Of a stretch of DNA of 64,000 bases, positions 1-8,991 are shown one piece after another; the stretch's first letter is position 1, and every line of letters begins with the position of its first letter. This DNA comes from Suttonella indologenes. GTDB lineage: Bacteria; Pseudomonadota; Gammaproteobacteria; Cardiobacteriales; Cardiobacteriaceae. Under the pieces are notes generated by a model. That model was not told the origin of the DNA. It saw only the letters and a program-made list of their open reading frames with translations, and ran no database searches. The position numbers and the translations under genes were made by a program. The stretch lies in the NCBI RefSeq assembly GCF_900460215.1, contig NZ_UHIA01000003.1, positions 62,001 to 126,000 of the forward strand. Reading direction: 5' to 3'.

Positions 1-684
1 CCGTCTTCATTATCGTGAAATTCGAGTTTCTCGCTCGGCACGACGTCTTTTTCCATTGCTAATTTCATCAATTGCTTCACATTACGCTCGGATTTCAGCG
101 GCACAAAACTCATAATGGTTAAGGACTCAAGCGCCGCCTTATCTTTGACTTTGAATAAGCGTAAAAAGGCAGGATTGGCATCTAAGAACAAACCGTCCTG
201 CAAATAGCAAATAGCAAATAGGATCGGGCAAATCATCAAACAAACGCTGATAACGCTGTTCCACCCCCTGCAAATGATGCTCTGCATGAATCATCGCCGC
301 TTCATTGGCATGAAGACGCATCACATGTTGGACGGCGCGAATCGCAGTCAGTAAATCGCGGCGTGCGCTGACGAATTCCGCCCCTAATTTCACATAAGTG
401 TCGCTGCCGCTTTGCCAATCCGGCGCTACGGTCAAAACAGGAATATGCCGTCCCAAGCGGTGCAGAAGCTGCTTGACTTTATCCATGCTCGGCAAGCTCT
501 CATCCACCGACAGGACAATCAAATCCGCACGATAATCTTTTAAAACATTTTCCACTTCTTCAAGCGTATCCGCCGTTTTCTCTTGCGTAAAGAAAAACCG
601 CTGCACCCCTTTTTGGAAAGCATTCAACCATTCCATATCGCGGCTGATAAAGAGCAAAGAACAGGTTTGTTTTTGGTCTGACAT
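1..684 (-). pseudogene. FimX-like REC-PAS c-di-GMP regulator, 5' part, out of frame
   Basis: The gene reads leftwards and runs off the window. Start ATG at 684-682, with GAAAGGA eight bases upstream. The first ~150 codons form a degenerate receiver-like domain followed by a coiled stretch (QGVEQRYQRLFDDLPDP) that leads into a PAS domain. This is the layout of Pseudomonas FimX, a c-di-GMP effector for type IV pilus assembly and twitching. At 201-221 three copies of CAAATAG shift the frame and the native frame stops near 139. Removing one 7-base copy restores an open frame (ICYLQDGLFLDANPAF, then LRLFKVKDKAALESL) to the window edge. The PAS continuation after that repair is convincing. The GGDEF/EAL part, if present, lies outside, so the FimX label is an inference from the N-terminal architecture. 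Confidence 0.7.
201..221. repeat. Three tandem copies of heptamer CAAATAG
   Basis: Three perfect 7-base units lie inside the PAS coding region of the FimX-like gene. Seven is not a multiple of three, so each gain or loss shifts the frame. Two or five copies would be in frame; the three present here are not. The structure suits slipped-strand phase variation. Confidence 0.85.
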
Positions 685-800
685 GAAAATCCTTTCAAAT
701 GAATAACGGCTGCGCAAAAGCAAAAAGCAAGCCATGACGAAAAATGTGACTATGATAACAGAATTCGCTCCCTGCTATAGAGCGCAATTTCTCTGCGAGT

Positions 801-828
801 TTATTCGTCGCCATAGAACCGCTATAAT
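801..828 (+). promoter_or_regulatory. Putative sigma-70 promoter of the nitronate monooxygenase gene
   Basis: TATAAT at 823-828 sits 16 bases after TTATTC (801-806), with the start codon 30 bases downstream. The 14-base context GCTATAATCCGCGC recurs at 37417-37430 upstream of the DUF3817-rimO pair, which supports it as a genuine extended -10 with a GC-rich discriminator. Confidence 0.55.
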
Positions 829-857
829 CCGCGCATTATCTTATAAAGAGAAAGACT

Positions 858-1874
858 ATGGCTTTTTTAGACAATGCCCTGACCCAATCCTTGGATTTGC
901 GCACTCCCCTTTGGCAAGCTCCCCTGCCCTTTGAACTCATCAGTTCGCAGACGACGGGAGAAATCAGCGCAGCAGGCGCTTTAGGCATCATCACCATCGG
1001 CGAAAGCGGCAATTGCCGGCAATTACAAGACGCCCTTGCACAATACGGCGAATATCATCAGCAGCCCGGCATCTGCTTTAGCCACCGCCTGCCGCAATCC
1101 CCGCATTGGCAAATACCGCAGGACGCGCAAGGACAGCTGCAACACTTGGCGCATCAATATCAAATCGATTATCCCTTGCCGAAAAACGATCATTTTTTAG
1201 ACCTACTCGATACGGCCATACAAGCTTCGCCGCGTCTAATCGGTTTTGCCAACGGTATTCCCGAAAAAGACACCATCGCCTTTATTCAATCGCAGCAAAT
1301 TCCCACTTTCGCTATTTGCCACAGCGTTGCCGAAGCGATTGCCGCTGCCGATTTTGGCATTGATTATTTAGTCTTGCAAGGCGTCGAAGCCGGCGGCGAG
1401 CAGCATCGTTTTGAAAACGCCCTGCCCGAATTACGACAAAGCGCTTTGGCGCTCCTGCAGCAAGTCCGCAATCATGTGTCCCTGCCGATTGTTTTATGGG
1501 GCGATTTCACCCACGGCGCCGATATTGTCGGCGCTCTACTTGCCGGTGCACAGGCAGTGATGCTTGACCGCCCGCTGCTACAATGCACGCTGTCCGCCGA
1601 ACAAATCGAAGTTCTTAAAAAAAGCAGCGAATACGATTTCCGCACAGATTACCGCTTCACGAACCGTGCCCTGCGTTATCTGCCGATAAAGACGGACACG
1701 CCGAATCTGGATTATCTCGATCCTATGCTGCGCCAAGTCTTCATGGAGCACTATTTCAGACAATATCCTGAAGCCAAACCGCTGAGCATGAGCGTCAGCG
1801 CCAATCAGCTTCCCACAACGCTCCATCAGCTCTTAAACAGCCTCAACGAGCAAATGCGGCACTATCTTGGCTAA
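858..1874 (+). CDS. Nitronate monooxygenase family (NPD) flavoprotein
   Basis: A 338-residue TIM-barrel protein of the 2-nitropropane dioxygenase/nitronate monooxygenase family, which uses FMN to oxidise nitronates. Family marks are the N-terminal PLWQAPLPFELISS strand, the GALGIITIGE loop, the central LVLQGVEAGGE motif near residue 177 and the phosphate-binding GALLAGAQAVMLDRP segment. The usual His of the EAGGH motif is Glu-Gln-His here, so the exact substrate is uncertain. Its last codons overlap the TTG start of mnmC by 8 bases, implying translational coupling. Confidence 0.8.
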   Translation: MAFLDNALTQSLDLRTPLWQAPLPFELISSQTTGEISAAGALGIITIGESGNCRQLQDALAQYGEYHQQPGICFSHRLPQSPHWQIPQDAQGQLQHLAHQYQIDYPLPKNDHFLDLLDTAIQASPRLIGFANGIPEKDTIAFIQSQQIPTFAICHSVAEAIAAADFGIDYLVLQGVEAGGEQHRFENALPELRQSALALLQQVRNHVSLPIVLWGDFTHGADIVGALLAGAQAVMLDRPLLQCTLSAEQIEVLKKSSEYDFRTDYRFTNRALRYLPIKTDTPNLDYLDPMLRQVFMEHYFRQYPEAKPLSMSVSANQLPTTLHQLLNSLNEQMRHYLG

Positions 1875-3732
1875 ACTACTGGATTACGCGCAGATTGAAT
1901 ACGACAGCAACAGTCTGCGCAATAGGCTCTACGGCGATATTTATTTCAATCCGCAACAAGGCTTTGCCGAAAGCGAACATGTGTTTATCCGCGGCAACCG
2001 CCTTGCCGAACGATTTGCCGCCTTAGACAGACGCACACATTTCACCATCGGCGAAACCGGCTTTGGCAGCGGCATGAACTGCCTGCTGGCGGCAGACTGT
2101 TTCTTAAAACAAGCGCCTGATGACTGCCGCCTCATCTACATCAGTTGCGAAAAACACCCGATTCCGCTAGAAGACCTGCGCCGCATCCATCAAAACTGGG
2201 AAAATCCCGAACGGCGCGCAGCCCTCTATCAGCAATACCCGCATTGCCGCCACGGCTTTCATTGGCTGCATCTGCATCCGCGCATCGACCTCTTATTACT
2301 ATGGGGAGAAGCCAATGAACTCTTACCCGAACTGCATGGCAGCGTTGACGCTTGGTTTTTAGACGGCTTCGCCCCCAGTAAAAACGCCGACATGTGGTCG
2401 CCGCGCATTTTTCAAGCCATTGCCGCCCATAGCCGTCTTGGCAGCACCATTGCCACCTTCAGCGTCGCGCGACAAGTCCGCGACGGGCTAAATCAAGTCG
2501 GCTTCAGGCTGCAAAAACAAAGCGGCTTCGGACGCAAACGCGACATGTTGGTCGGCGAATTCCAATCCAATCATAATTCTGCGCCCCATTGGACAAGGCT
2601 CGCCCCGCCTATAAACCCTCACAACAGCGTTAAAATCATCGGTGCAGGGCTTGCCGGCATGGCAAGCGCTTGGGCATTAGCCAAACGCGGTATCGCCGTA
2701 GAAATCTATCACTCGCCGCAGCGTCCTGCCGCCAGCCAAGTACCGATTGCCGTCCCCTTCTTGCAAGTAGGGCGGGAAGATACACCGATGCGCCGCTTTC
2801 AACTGGCGGCATGGCGCTATAACAAAGGCTTTTTTGCCCAACTGAGCGCACAATTCCCCGAACAAATATTTCTTTATCCGCAAGACATCGTCTTAAGCGC
2901 CAAAGACGACGCCGCTGCCGAACGCCACCGACAAATTGCCGCCGCCCGGCTCTTCAGCCCCGATGAATACCGTTTAGAAGCAGACCGCCATCTCATCTTG
3001 CACGGCAGCGGCACCATTGACACACCGGCTTTGCTCAACATCCTAAGCCGCCATCCGCTGATTCGGCTCATCGAGCAAGACATTGACAGCAAACAACTAG
3101 AGACTTGGCAAAACGACAGCGTCATTTTTGCCAGCGCTTGGCATCATGATTTGCTCCCTCAAGACTGGCATCGCCATCTGCGCCCTTTGCGCGGACAAGC
3201 CTGCATCGCAGGCGTCACACCGCATTTCGAACCAGCCGCCACCTGCGCCCACTACAGCATCCTGCCCTTTGCGGACAGACAAAAAATCTACATCGGCTCC
3301 GCATACCAGCCCAATTGCACAGACGGCAGCATCCGTTACGCCGATAACGAGCTGCTGCTCAAACATTTTCAAGACAGCTATCCGCAATATGCCGCTCATT
3401 ACGACAGCGCCTTTGCCGGCGTACGCGCCAGCAGCCGCGATTATCTGCCGTTTATCGGACCAATCCCTAATCCTCAAGCGCTTAAGCAAGCCTATCACAA
3501 ATGGCAATTCGACAAACATATCCCCATACGCGCCAATCCCGAATATCCGCGCGCATGGTATCTGCATGCAGGGCTTGGTTCCAAAGGCTGTCTGACTGCC
3601 TTTTACGGCGCCGAACTCCTTGCCGCCATGATGCTTAACAGTCCTCTACCTATCGAAGAATCATTAATCAGCCAACTGCTGCCTGCACGCGCCCTTATTC
3701 GCGACATCATCCGCAGGCAGGCAACAAACTGA
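1867..3732 (+). CDS. mnmC: Bifunctional tRNA mnm5s2U34 biosynthesis protein MnmC
   Basis: A 621-residue protein with both MnmC activities. The N-terminal methyltransferase (about residues 1-240) has GETGFGSGMN and WFLDGFAPSKNADMWS. The C-terminal FAD oxidoreductase starts near 255 with the dinucleotide-binding GAGLAGMASAWALAKRG and ends with AGLGSKGCLTAFYGAELL. It removes the carboxymethyl group from cmnm5(s2)U34 and remethylates the product at the tRNA wobble base. No ATG fits the family's N-terminus; the start appears to be TTG at 1867, overlapping the upstream gene by 8 bases. Length matches the family. Confidence 0.95.
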   Translation: MAKLLDYAQIEYDSNSLRNRLYGDIYFNPQQGFAESEHVFIRGNRLAERFAALDRRTHFTIGETGFGSGMNCLLAADCFLKQAPDDCRLIYISCEKHPIPLEDLRRIHQNWENPERRAALYQQYPHCRHGFHWLHLHPRIDLLLLWGEANELLPELHGSVDAWFLDGFAPSKNADMWSPRIFQAIAAHSRLGSTIATFSVARQVRDGLNQVGFRLQKQSGFGRKRDMLVGEFQSNHNSAPHWTRLAPPINPHNSVKIIGAGLAGMASAWALAKRGIAVEIYHSPQRPAASQVPIAVPFLQVGREDTPMRRFQLAAWRYNKGFFAQLSAQFPEQIFLYPQDIVLSAKDDAAAERHRQIAAARLFSPDEYRLEADRHLILHGSGTIDTPALLNILSRHPLIRLIEQDIDSKQLETWQNDSVIFASAWHHDLLPQDWHRHLRPLRGQACIAGVTPHFEPAATCAHYSILPFADRQKIYIGSAYQPNCTDGSIRYADNELLLKHFQDSYPQYAAHYDSAFAGVRASSRDYLPFIGPIPNPQALKQAYHKWQFDKHIPIRANPEYPRAWYLHAGLGSKGCLTAFYGAELLAAMMLNSPLPIEESLISQLLPARALIRDIIRRQATN

Positions 3733-3772
3733 TTTTCTGCTATCATAAGCGCATTTTGACAATGGAGGTCGT

Positions 3773-4270
3773 ATGAAATCTTTTCTTTTTCTAGTCGGTG
3801 TTATCGCTTTTTATTTAGGCGTCAACTATTTTTCTTTTACAGAAGGAGCAGTTCAGCGTTGGGCGAAAAAAAGCCAATTTCCTGATGAAGAAAGCACTGC
3901 ATTATTTTGCAATATGCTGCAAGCAGAAACTATCATTAATTTTAATTACACAATCAACAGCCGTAGCACTAAAACAATAGAACCAAATTCAAGTTCTCTA
4001 TGTAATTATTACAAGCAAAATATTATTCCTGGTGCAAAGCCTCACACTGTCCGAGTACATACTAAGGTCATTTCCCATCAGCATAGCGAAGAATTACCAT
4101 TTAATAAAGGAAAAAGCCAAATTGAAATTTCTATTATAAAAGATAAACTTAAAATTAATAGAAAAATTGATATAGAATTAAAACGCAATCTCCTAGGTGA
4201 TTTTACAATCCTTTCCATTAAAGGACATGACCAAATCACTCAAGAAGAGAAACCCAGACATCGTTATTAA
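3773..4270 (+). CDS. Small membrane-anchored hypothetical protein
   Basis: 165 residues, not recognised. An N-terminal hydrophobic helix (about residues 3-22) acts as a signal anchor, and the rest is polar and Lys-rich with two cysteines, so a periplasmic location is likely. A good ribosome site (GGAGG) lies seven bases upstream, and a TATCAT box at 3741-3746 resembles other -10 elements in this window. The coding sequence is much more AT-rich than mnmC or the ABC genes, which suggests acquisition or relaxed selection. It ends just before a bidirectional terminator. Confidence 0.6.
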   Translation: MKSFLFLVGVIAFYLGVNYFSFTEGAVQRWAKKSQFPDEESTALFCNMLQAETIINFNYTINSRSTKTIEPNSSSLCNYYKQNIIPGAKPHTVRVHTKVISHQHSEELPFNKGKSQIEISIIKDKLKINRKIDIELKRNLLGDFTILSIKGHDQITQEEKPRHRY

Positions 4271-4277
4271 AAAAAGA

Positions 4278-4313
4278 CAATACAAAGCAGGGATTAATCC
4301 CTGTTTTGTATTG
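4278..4313. terminator. Bidirectional rho-independent terminator
   Basis: Sixteen-base arms (CAATACAAAGCAGGGA and its near-perfect complement, one G-T) enclose loop TTAA. A-rich sequence lies on the left and T-rich on the right. It separates the hypothetical gene from the convergent ABC ATPase gene. Confidence 0.85.
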
Positions 4314-4336
4314 CTTATTTGAATCAATAAGCAAGC

Positions 4337-5131
4337 TTAACCCAGTAACAAACTATCATCGCTTACGGTCTGACCGCGTTGTTTTTCAAACAATGCCAAT
4401 AAATCCGGTACATCTAAAGAAGCGCGTTCAGCGCCGCTAATATCAAAAATGACTTGACCTTGATGCAGCATGACGGTACGGCTGCCGATATCCAAGGCTT
4501 GGCGCATGCTGTGCGTGACCATTAAAGTCGTCAGGCTTTTTTCCGCCACGATTTGCTGGGTTAAAGACAAGACAAAATTCGCCGTTTTAGGGTCAAGGGC
4601 AGCAGTATGCTCGTCTAGCAATAAAATGCCCGAGGGTTGCAGACTGGCCATCAGCAGGCTTACCGCCTGTCTTTGTCCGCCCGAAAGCAAGCCCATGCGG
4701 TCTTTCAAGCGCTGTTCGATACCCAAATTCAGAGCCGCCAACGCTTCTGTAAATTGGCTCAAATAACGTGCCTGTACAGCGCGTGCCAAGCCGCGTCCTT
4801 GTCCGCGTTTCATTGCCAAAGCCAAATTTTCTTCGATACTGAGATGGGCGCAGGTGCCGGCAAGCGGATCTTGGAAAACACGCGCCACTTGCGCGCTGCG
4901 TTTATACGCCGGCAATTTACTCACCTCTTGCCCATTAATCAGCACGGCACCGCTATCCACGCGTATTTCTCCCGAAATGGCATTGAGCAAAGTGGATTTA
5001 CCCGCCCCATTGGAACCGATGACAGTTACAAACTCGCCTTGCTGTAGAGATAAGGACATGCCGCGCAAGACGGGATTTTCCAAAGGCGTATGCGGATTAA
5101 AGGTTTTATAAATCTCGCGTACTTCAATCAT
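4337..5131 (-). CDS. ABC transporter ATP-binding protein (COG1101 type)
   Basis: Nucleotide-binding subunit of an importer. Walker A is GSNGAGKST, the signature is LLSGGQRQA, Walker B is ILLLDEHTAALD, and the switch His is in MVTHSMRQAL. A Met at 5131 gives the family N-terminus (MIEVREIYKTF). That ATG overlaps the permease stop as ATGA, so the two genes are translationally coupled; an upstream in-frame Met at 5152 lies inside the permease and is less likely. With the permease and two binding proteins it forms the uncharacterised-ligand importer family COG2984/COG4120/COG1101, some members of which (TrpXYZ) have been linked to aromatic amino acids. Confidence 0.9.
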   Translation of the reverse strand: MIEVREIYKTFNPHTPLENPVLRGMSLSLQQGEFVTVIGSNGAGKSTLLNAISGEIRVDSGAVLINGQEVSKLPAYKRSAQVARVFQDPLAGTCAHLSIEENLALAMKRGQGRGLARAVQARYLSQFTEALAALNLGIEQRLKDRMGLLSGGQRQAVSLLMASLQPSGILLLDEHTAALDPKTANFVLSLTQQIVAEKSLTTLMVTHSMRQALDIGSRTVMLHQGQVIFDISGAERASLDVPDLLALFEKQRGQTVSDDSLLLG

Positions 5132-6030
5132 GACTGCCCCCGCTTCAAACATTTGGCGGTAAAACTGCGGATATCGCCTAATTTAATCGCTAATAACATC
5201 AGCACGGTAGTGATCAAATTAATATCTCCGGGCTGCAAGCCGATATCGCCGCCGCTTAGGGCAAAAGCGATAACCAGGCGGAAAATAATCGAGCCGATCA
5301 CGCAGGCCAATAAAGCACGCAAAACCGTTTTAGGTGATAGAACCGCTTCGCCGCCGATTAGGGAAGCCAAGCCGACGACCAATACGCCGACGCCTAAAGT
5401 CACATCGGCAGAACCGCGACTTTGGGCAAATAAACCGCCCGCCAAAGCCGCCAAACCATTGGCAATAGAAATGCCCAAAATGACCATCAAACCTGTCGCT
5501 ACGCCTTGCGCACGCGCCATATTCGGATTGGCTCCGGTGGCGCGCATCGCCAAACCGATTTCGGAATTCATAAACCACCACAGCAAAATGCCCACCACCG
5601 TCAGAACGATAGCAAACAACATCACGGGCACAATTTCTAATGCCAGCGGCAATTCGTAAAAGGGCGTGAGAATGCTGTCTTCGCCCAACAGCGGCAGATT
5701 CGGGCGTCCCATAATCCGCAAATTAACCGAATACAAACCATACATCACTAAGATTGAGGCAAGCAGGTGCATGATTTTAAAGCGTACATTTAAAAAACCG
5801 GTAATCGCGCCGGCAAACATGCCCGCTATAACGGCAACGGCAATCGATGCCCAAGGATGCCAACCTTGCAAAATCAAGGCTGCCGATACCGCCGCACCCA
5901 AAGGGAAACTGCCTTCTACGGTCAAATCCGCGAACTCCAACACGCGAAAAGATAAATACATCGCAAAAGCCACAAGGCTATAGACCAGCCCGGTTTCCAT
6001 CGCGCCCCAAAATGCGGTTGAACTCAACAT
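5128..6030 (-). CDS. ABC transporter permease (COG4120 type)
   Basis: A 300-residue, strongly hydrophobic integral membrane protein with about eight to nine predicted helices. It resembles branched-chain amino acid type permeases (FRVLEFADLTVEGSFPLGAA near the N-terminus, GLASLIGGEAVL in the C-terminal half). It lies between the binding-protein genes and the ATPase gene on the minus strand and overlaps the ATPase start by four bases. The 140-base gap to the upstream binding-protein gene contains a short CCGCC/GGCGG hairpin that could trim expression of the membrane subunits relative to the binding proteins. Confidence 0.9.
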   Translation of the reverse strand: MLSSTAFWGAMETGLVYSLVAFAMYLSFRVLEFADLTVEGSFPLGAAVSAALILQGWHPWASIAVAVIAGMFAGAITGFLNVRFKIMHLLASILVMYGLYSVNLRIMGRPNLPLLGEDSILTPFYELPLALEIVPVMLFAIVLTVVGILLWWFMNSEIGLAMRATGANPNMARAQGVATGLMVILGISIANGLAALAGGLFAQSRGSADVTLGVGVLVVGLASLIGGEAVLSPKTVLRALLACVIGSIIFRLVIAFALSGGDIGLQPGDINLITTVLMLLAIKLGDIRSFTAKCLKRGQS

Positions 6031-6170
6031 AATGCTTCACAATTCTTGTTTATTTTAGACATCTTGCCAATAGAAAAGCCGCCCGCAGGCGGTAATTCGG
6101 CAATTGCCGCTATTTTGACACTCTCAATCCGGTCAAGCAAGCGGCAATCCTGTTTTAAAATGACAGCTGC

Positions 6171-7127
6171 CTAAGGCAGGACATGCGCCGCACTGTCAAT
6201 CACAGACTGCGGCAAAGTCAGTCCCATTTTCTCTGTTGCCGCTTTATTTAAATACAATTCAGGGTTTTGCATAAATTTCACCGGCATATCGCCAATCGCC
6301 TCACCTTTTAAAACCGCGGCAATCTGCTTGCCGGTTTCGCGACCGATTTCATAGAAACTAAAGCCTAAAGCGGCAATCGCACCCTCTGCCACAGAACCGG
6401 TATCGGCAGAAAACAAAGGAATATCTTCCGCTTCCGCCACTTGCACGATAGAGCTGAAAGCCGTTACCGCCGTATTATCCGTCGTGATAAAGAAAGCGTC
6501 CGCTTTGCCTACCAAAGAACGGCTGGCATCCAATACTTCGCCGGTTTTTGTTGCCGGTGCCTGCAGTAATTTCAATCCCTTACTGCTGACAACCTGCTCC
6601 AGCTCCGCAACGGCGGCAACAGAATTCGCCTCGCCCGGATTAAACACCGTACCGATGGTTTTTACCTCAGGCATGAGGCTTTGAATCAATTCAATATTTT
6701 TTTCAAGCGGTACCGCATCGCTGGTACCTGTCACATTTTTGCCGGGTTTTTCTAAATTATCCACTAATTTTGCCTGCAAAGGATCGGTAACGGCGGTAAA
6801 CACAATCGGAAAACGTCCGCGCGCCGCTGCTGCCAAACTCTGCGCCGACGGCGTGGAAATACCGACCAATACCGCCGGTTTTTCGCCGACAAATTTTTGC
6901 GCGATTTGCGTGGCAATGCCCATATCGCCCTGCGCCAATTCGCGTTTAATCTGCACCGTTTCGCCGTCTTTATAACCGGCTTCCGCCAAAGCATCGACCA
7001 AACCCTTAAAATCCGCATCCAAAGAAGGATGCGCGACAATCTGCGCGACCGCCACCACCGGCACATCCGCCGCCCAACTTTGCCATGTACATAAAGCCAA
7101 TAAGGCGCACAATGATTTTTTCAACAT
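6171..7127 (-). CDS. ABC transporter substrate-binding protein 1 (COG2984)
   Basis: A 318-residue periplasmic binding protein with a Sec signal peptide (MLKKSLCALLALCTWQSWA). Family landmarks: VAQIVAHPSLDADFKGL, GISTPSAQSLA, FTAVTDPLQAKLVDNLEKPG and TVFNPGEANSV. It is a paralogue of the next upstream gene, with collinear similarity throughout, and its start codon overlaps that gene's stop (TAATG). The ligand cannot be read from sequence; relatives have been assigned to tryptophan or other small amphipathic substrates. Confidence 0.9.
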   Translation of the reverse strand: MLKKSLCALLALCTWQSWAADVPVVAVAQIVAHPSLDADFKGLVDALAEAGYKDGETVQIKRELAQGDMGIATQIAQKFVGEKPAVLVGISTPSAQSLAAAARGRFPIVFTAVTDPLQAKLVDNLEKPGKNVTGTSDAVPLEKNIELIQSLMPEVKTIGTVFNPGEANSVAAVAELEQVVSSKGLKLLQAPATKTGEVLDASRSLVGKADAFFITTDNTAVTAFSSIVQVAEAEDIPLFSADTGSVAEGAIAALGFSFYEIGRETGKQIAAVLKGEAIGDMPVKFMQNPELYLNKAATEKMGLTLPQSVIDSAAHVLP

Positions 7128-8098
7128 TATTTCTTCTCCTCAACAATTTCAGAAGCCTGATCCAATAAATTTTGTGGCAGAGTCAAACCTTGACGCGCCG
7201 CCGCTGCGGGATTAAGCACAATGCGGCTTTTTTCCACTTCCGCCACCGGCAAATCGCCCGCTTTGGCGCCTTGCAAAATCGCAGCAACCTTATCCGCCGT
7301 TAAACGTCCGACATCAAACTCATCATAACCAACACCTACCGCCGCGCCAATCGGCACAGAATAAGTATCAAATACGAACAAAGGCAATTTATGCTGCTCC
7401 GCCACCTGTACCAAAGAAGGCAGACCGCTGACCGCGGTATTATCCAAAGTAATCAGGAAAGCATCGACTTTGCCTACCAAAGAACGTGCCGCATCTAACA
7501 CTTCGCCGGTATTTTTTGCCGGCGCGCTGACCAAGGTCAAACCGCGCGGCTGCATGGTTTTTTCCAACATCGCATTGCTGGCATTGGAATTATCCTCGCC
7601 CGGATTAAACACCGTGCCAATATGTTTTGCCTCAGGCAGCAGACTGTGCAAAATCGCCACATTTTGTTCATAAGCCAAGGCCTCTTTGACTCCCGTCACA
7701 TTGCCGCCCGGCTTTTCCAAATTATCCACCAATTTTGCGGAAATCGGGTCGGTAATCCCGGTGAAAACAATCGGCAAACGCCCTTTTGCCGCGGCAATTA
7801 CCGCCTGCGCCGAAGGCGTGGTGCTTGCCACAATCACATCCGGCTTATCGCCGACGAATTTTTGCGCAATCTGATTATTGATTGCCATATCGCCTTGCGC
7901 AATCTGATAATCGATGTTTAAATTTTTGCCCACCACATAGCCGTGCTCCTGCAAACCCTGCACCATGCCGGCATAAATCTCGTCTAAAGCAGGATGCGCG
8001 ATAATCTGGCTATAAGCAATCTTAGCCGCCTTCTCCTGCGCCATGACCGCCGCGCTAAAAGCTATGGCGGCGCTTAACCATAATTTGCGAATCTTCAT
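7127..8098 (-). CDS. ABC transporter substrate-binding protein 2 (COG2984)
   Basis: First gene of the importer operon. Starting at the Met encoded at 8098 gives a clean signal peptide (MKIRKLWLSAAIAFSAAVMA) and a 323-residue protein. The longer reading frame to 8215 would overlap the divergent YciO gene and lacks a signal. It shares FTGITDPISAKLVDNLEKPG and TVFNPGEDNSNAS with the downstream paralogue, so one operon encodes two binding proteins and a single permease/ATPase pair. Two receptors feeding one translocator usually widen the substrate range. Confidence 0.9.
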   Translation of the reverse strand: MKIRKLWLSAAIAFSAAVMAQEKAAKIAYSQIIAHPALDEIYAGMVQGLQEHGYVVGKNLNIDYQIAQGDMAINNQIAQKFVGDKPDVIVASTTPSAQAVIAAAKGRLPIVFTGITDPISAKLVDNLEKPGGNVTGVKEALAYEQNVAILHSLLPEAKHIGTVFNPGEDNSNASNAMLEKTMQPRGLTLVSAPAKNTGEVLDAARSLVGKVDAFLITLDNTAVSGLPSLVQVAEQHKLPLFVFDTYSVPIGAAVGVGYDEFDVGRLTADKVAAILQGAKAGDLPVAEVEKSRIVLNPAAAARQGLTLPQNLLDQASEIVEEKK

Positions 8099-8213
8099 CG
8101 TTTTCCCCTCGTTAAAAACACAAGCATAAACAGAAATATTCATGCCGACAAGCAAGAAGCGCAAACCTTCCTCTCGGAAAAAGCGTAAAATAACCGTTTT
8201 TGGACAAGCACAC

Positions 8214-8846
8214 ATGAGTCAATGGATTGAAAGCCAAGCGGGTTTTATCAAATCTCGCGACCTACAAAACATCAGCAATGCCCTCGCCGGCGGCGCAATC
8301 GCCGTCATTCCCAGCGATACCGGCTATGCTCTCGTCTGCCGTCTAGGCGATAAAAACGCCGGCAACCGCATCCGCCAATTGCGCGAACTGGATAAAGACC
8401 ATCCCTTTACCATCATGTGCAGCGATTTAACCCATTTGTCGCAATACGCGCGTGTGGACAATGTGCAATTCCGCCTGCTCAAACGCCTTTTCCCCGGCGC
8501 CTTTACCTGCATATTGCCAGCAAGCAAAGAAGTACCACGTCTCGTGCAACATGAAAAACGCAAAACCATCGGCATCCGCATTCCCGAACACGGCATTTGC
8601 CAAAGCATCATCGCCGCACATCAAGAAGCCCTAATGGGCATCTCTCTCAACAGCGATGAAGAACAATACTTCATCAATCTGCACGATATGGACAAGGCTT
8701 TTATCAATGCGGTGGACATCATCGTCGATTGTGGCGAACTGCCCCTGCGTCCTAGCACCGTTCTGGATTTGACCGAAATGCCTCCCCTTATTTTGCGACA
8801 AGGCGCAGGCGACATCAGCCTTCTGCAGCAAGAATCATATCGTTAA
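8214..8846 (+). CDS. YciO/Sua5/YrdC family protein
   Basis: A single YrdC-like domain of about 210 residues. It has the nucleotide/threonine-binding VIPSDTGYALVC, a lysine-rich KDHPFTIMCSDL, the LFPGAFTCILPAS strand, and the C-terminal RPSTVLDLT...ILRQGAG end shared by the family. Sua5 members make threonylcarbamoyl-adenylate for t6A37 of tRNA. The HPFTIMC wording and short length are closer to YciO, whose role is less certain. The Met at 8214 starts the domain correctly; the frame upstream to 8142 encodes only a basic tail. Confidence 0.8.
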   Translation: MSQWIESQAGFIKSRDLQNISNALAGGAIAVIPSDTGYALVCRLGDKNAGNRIRQLRELDKDHPFTIMCSDLTHLSQYARVDNVQFRLLKRLFPGAFTCILPASKEVPRLVQHEKRKTIGIRIPEHGICQSIIAAHQEALMGISLNSDEEQYFINLHDMDKAFINAVDIIVDCGELPLRPSTVLDLTEMPPLILRQGAGDISLLQQESYR

Positions 8847-8991
8847 CAATAAATTGATAACACTTAAGAATTTTCAAATCACTAGGTTTTTCTTTATGCT
8901 GACGATTTATTTCTACTTTCACAGTACTTCCAAATCAAATCCACAAGTATTACACTATAAAGCCACAAACATATTCTTCTGAAGGATAAAT

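Noticed and set aside
2503..2512. TTCAGGCTGC, matching a Neisseriaceae-type DNA uptake sequence dialect
   Set aside because: Only this copy was noticed and it lies inside mnmC coding sequence; a real uptake sequence should recur many times in 64 kb.
5090..5659. A 189-codon plus-strand frame opposite the ABC permease
   Set aside because: Antisense shadow of a hydrophobic gene; Lys/Thr/Pro-rich translation without any motif.
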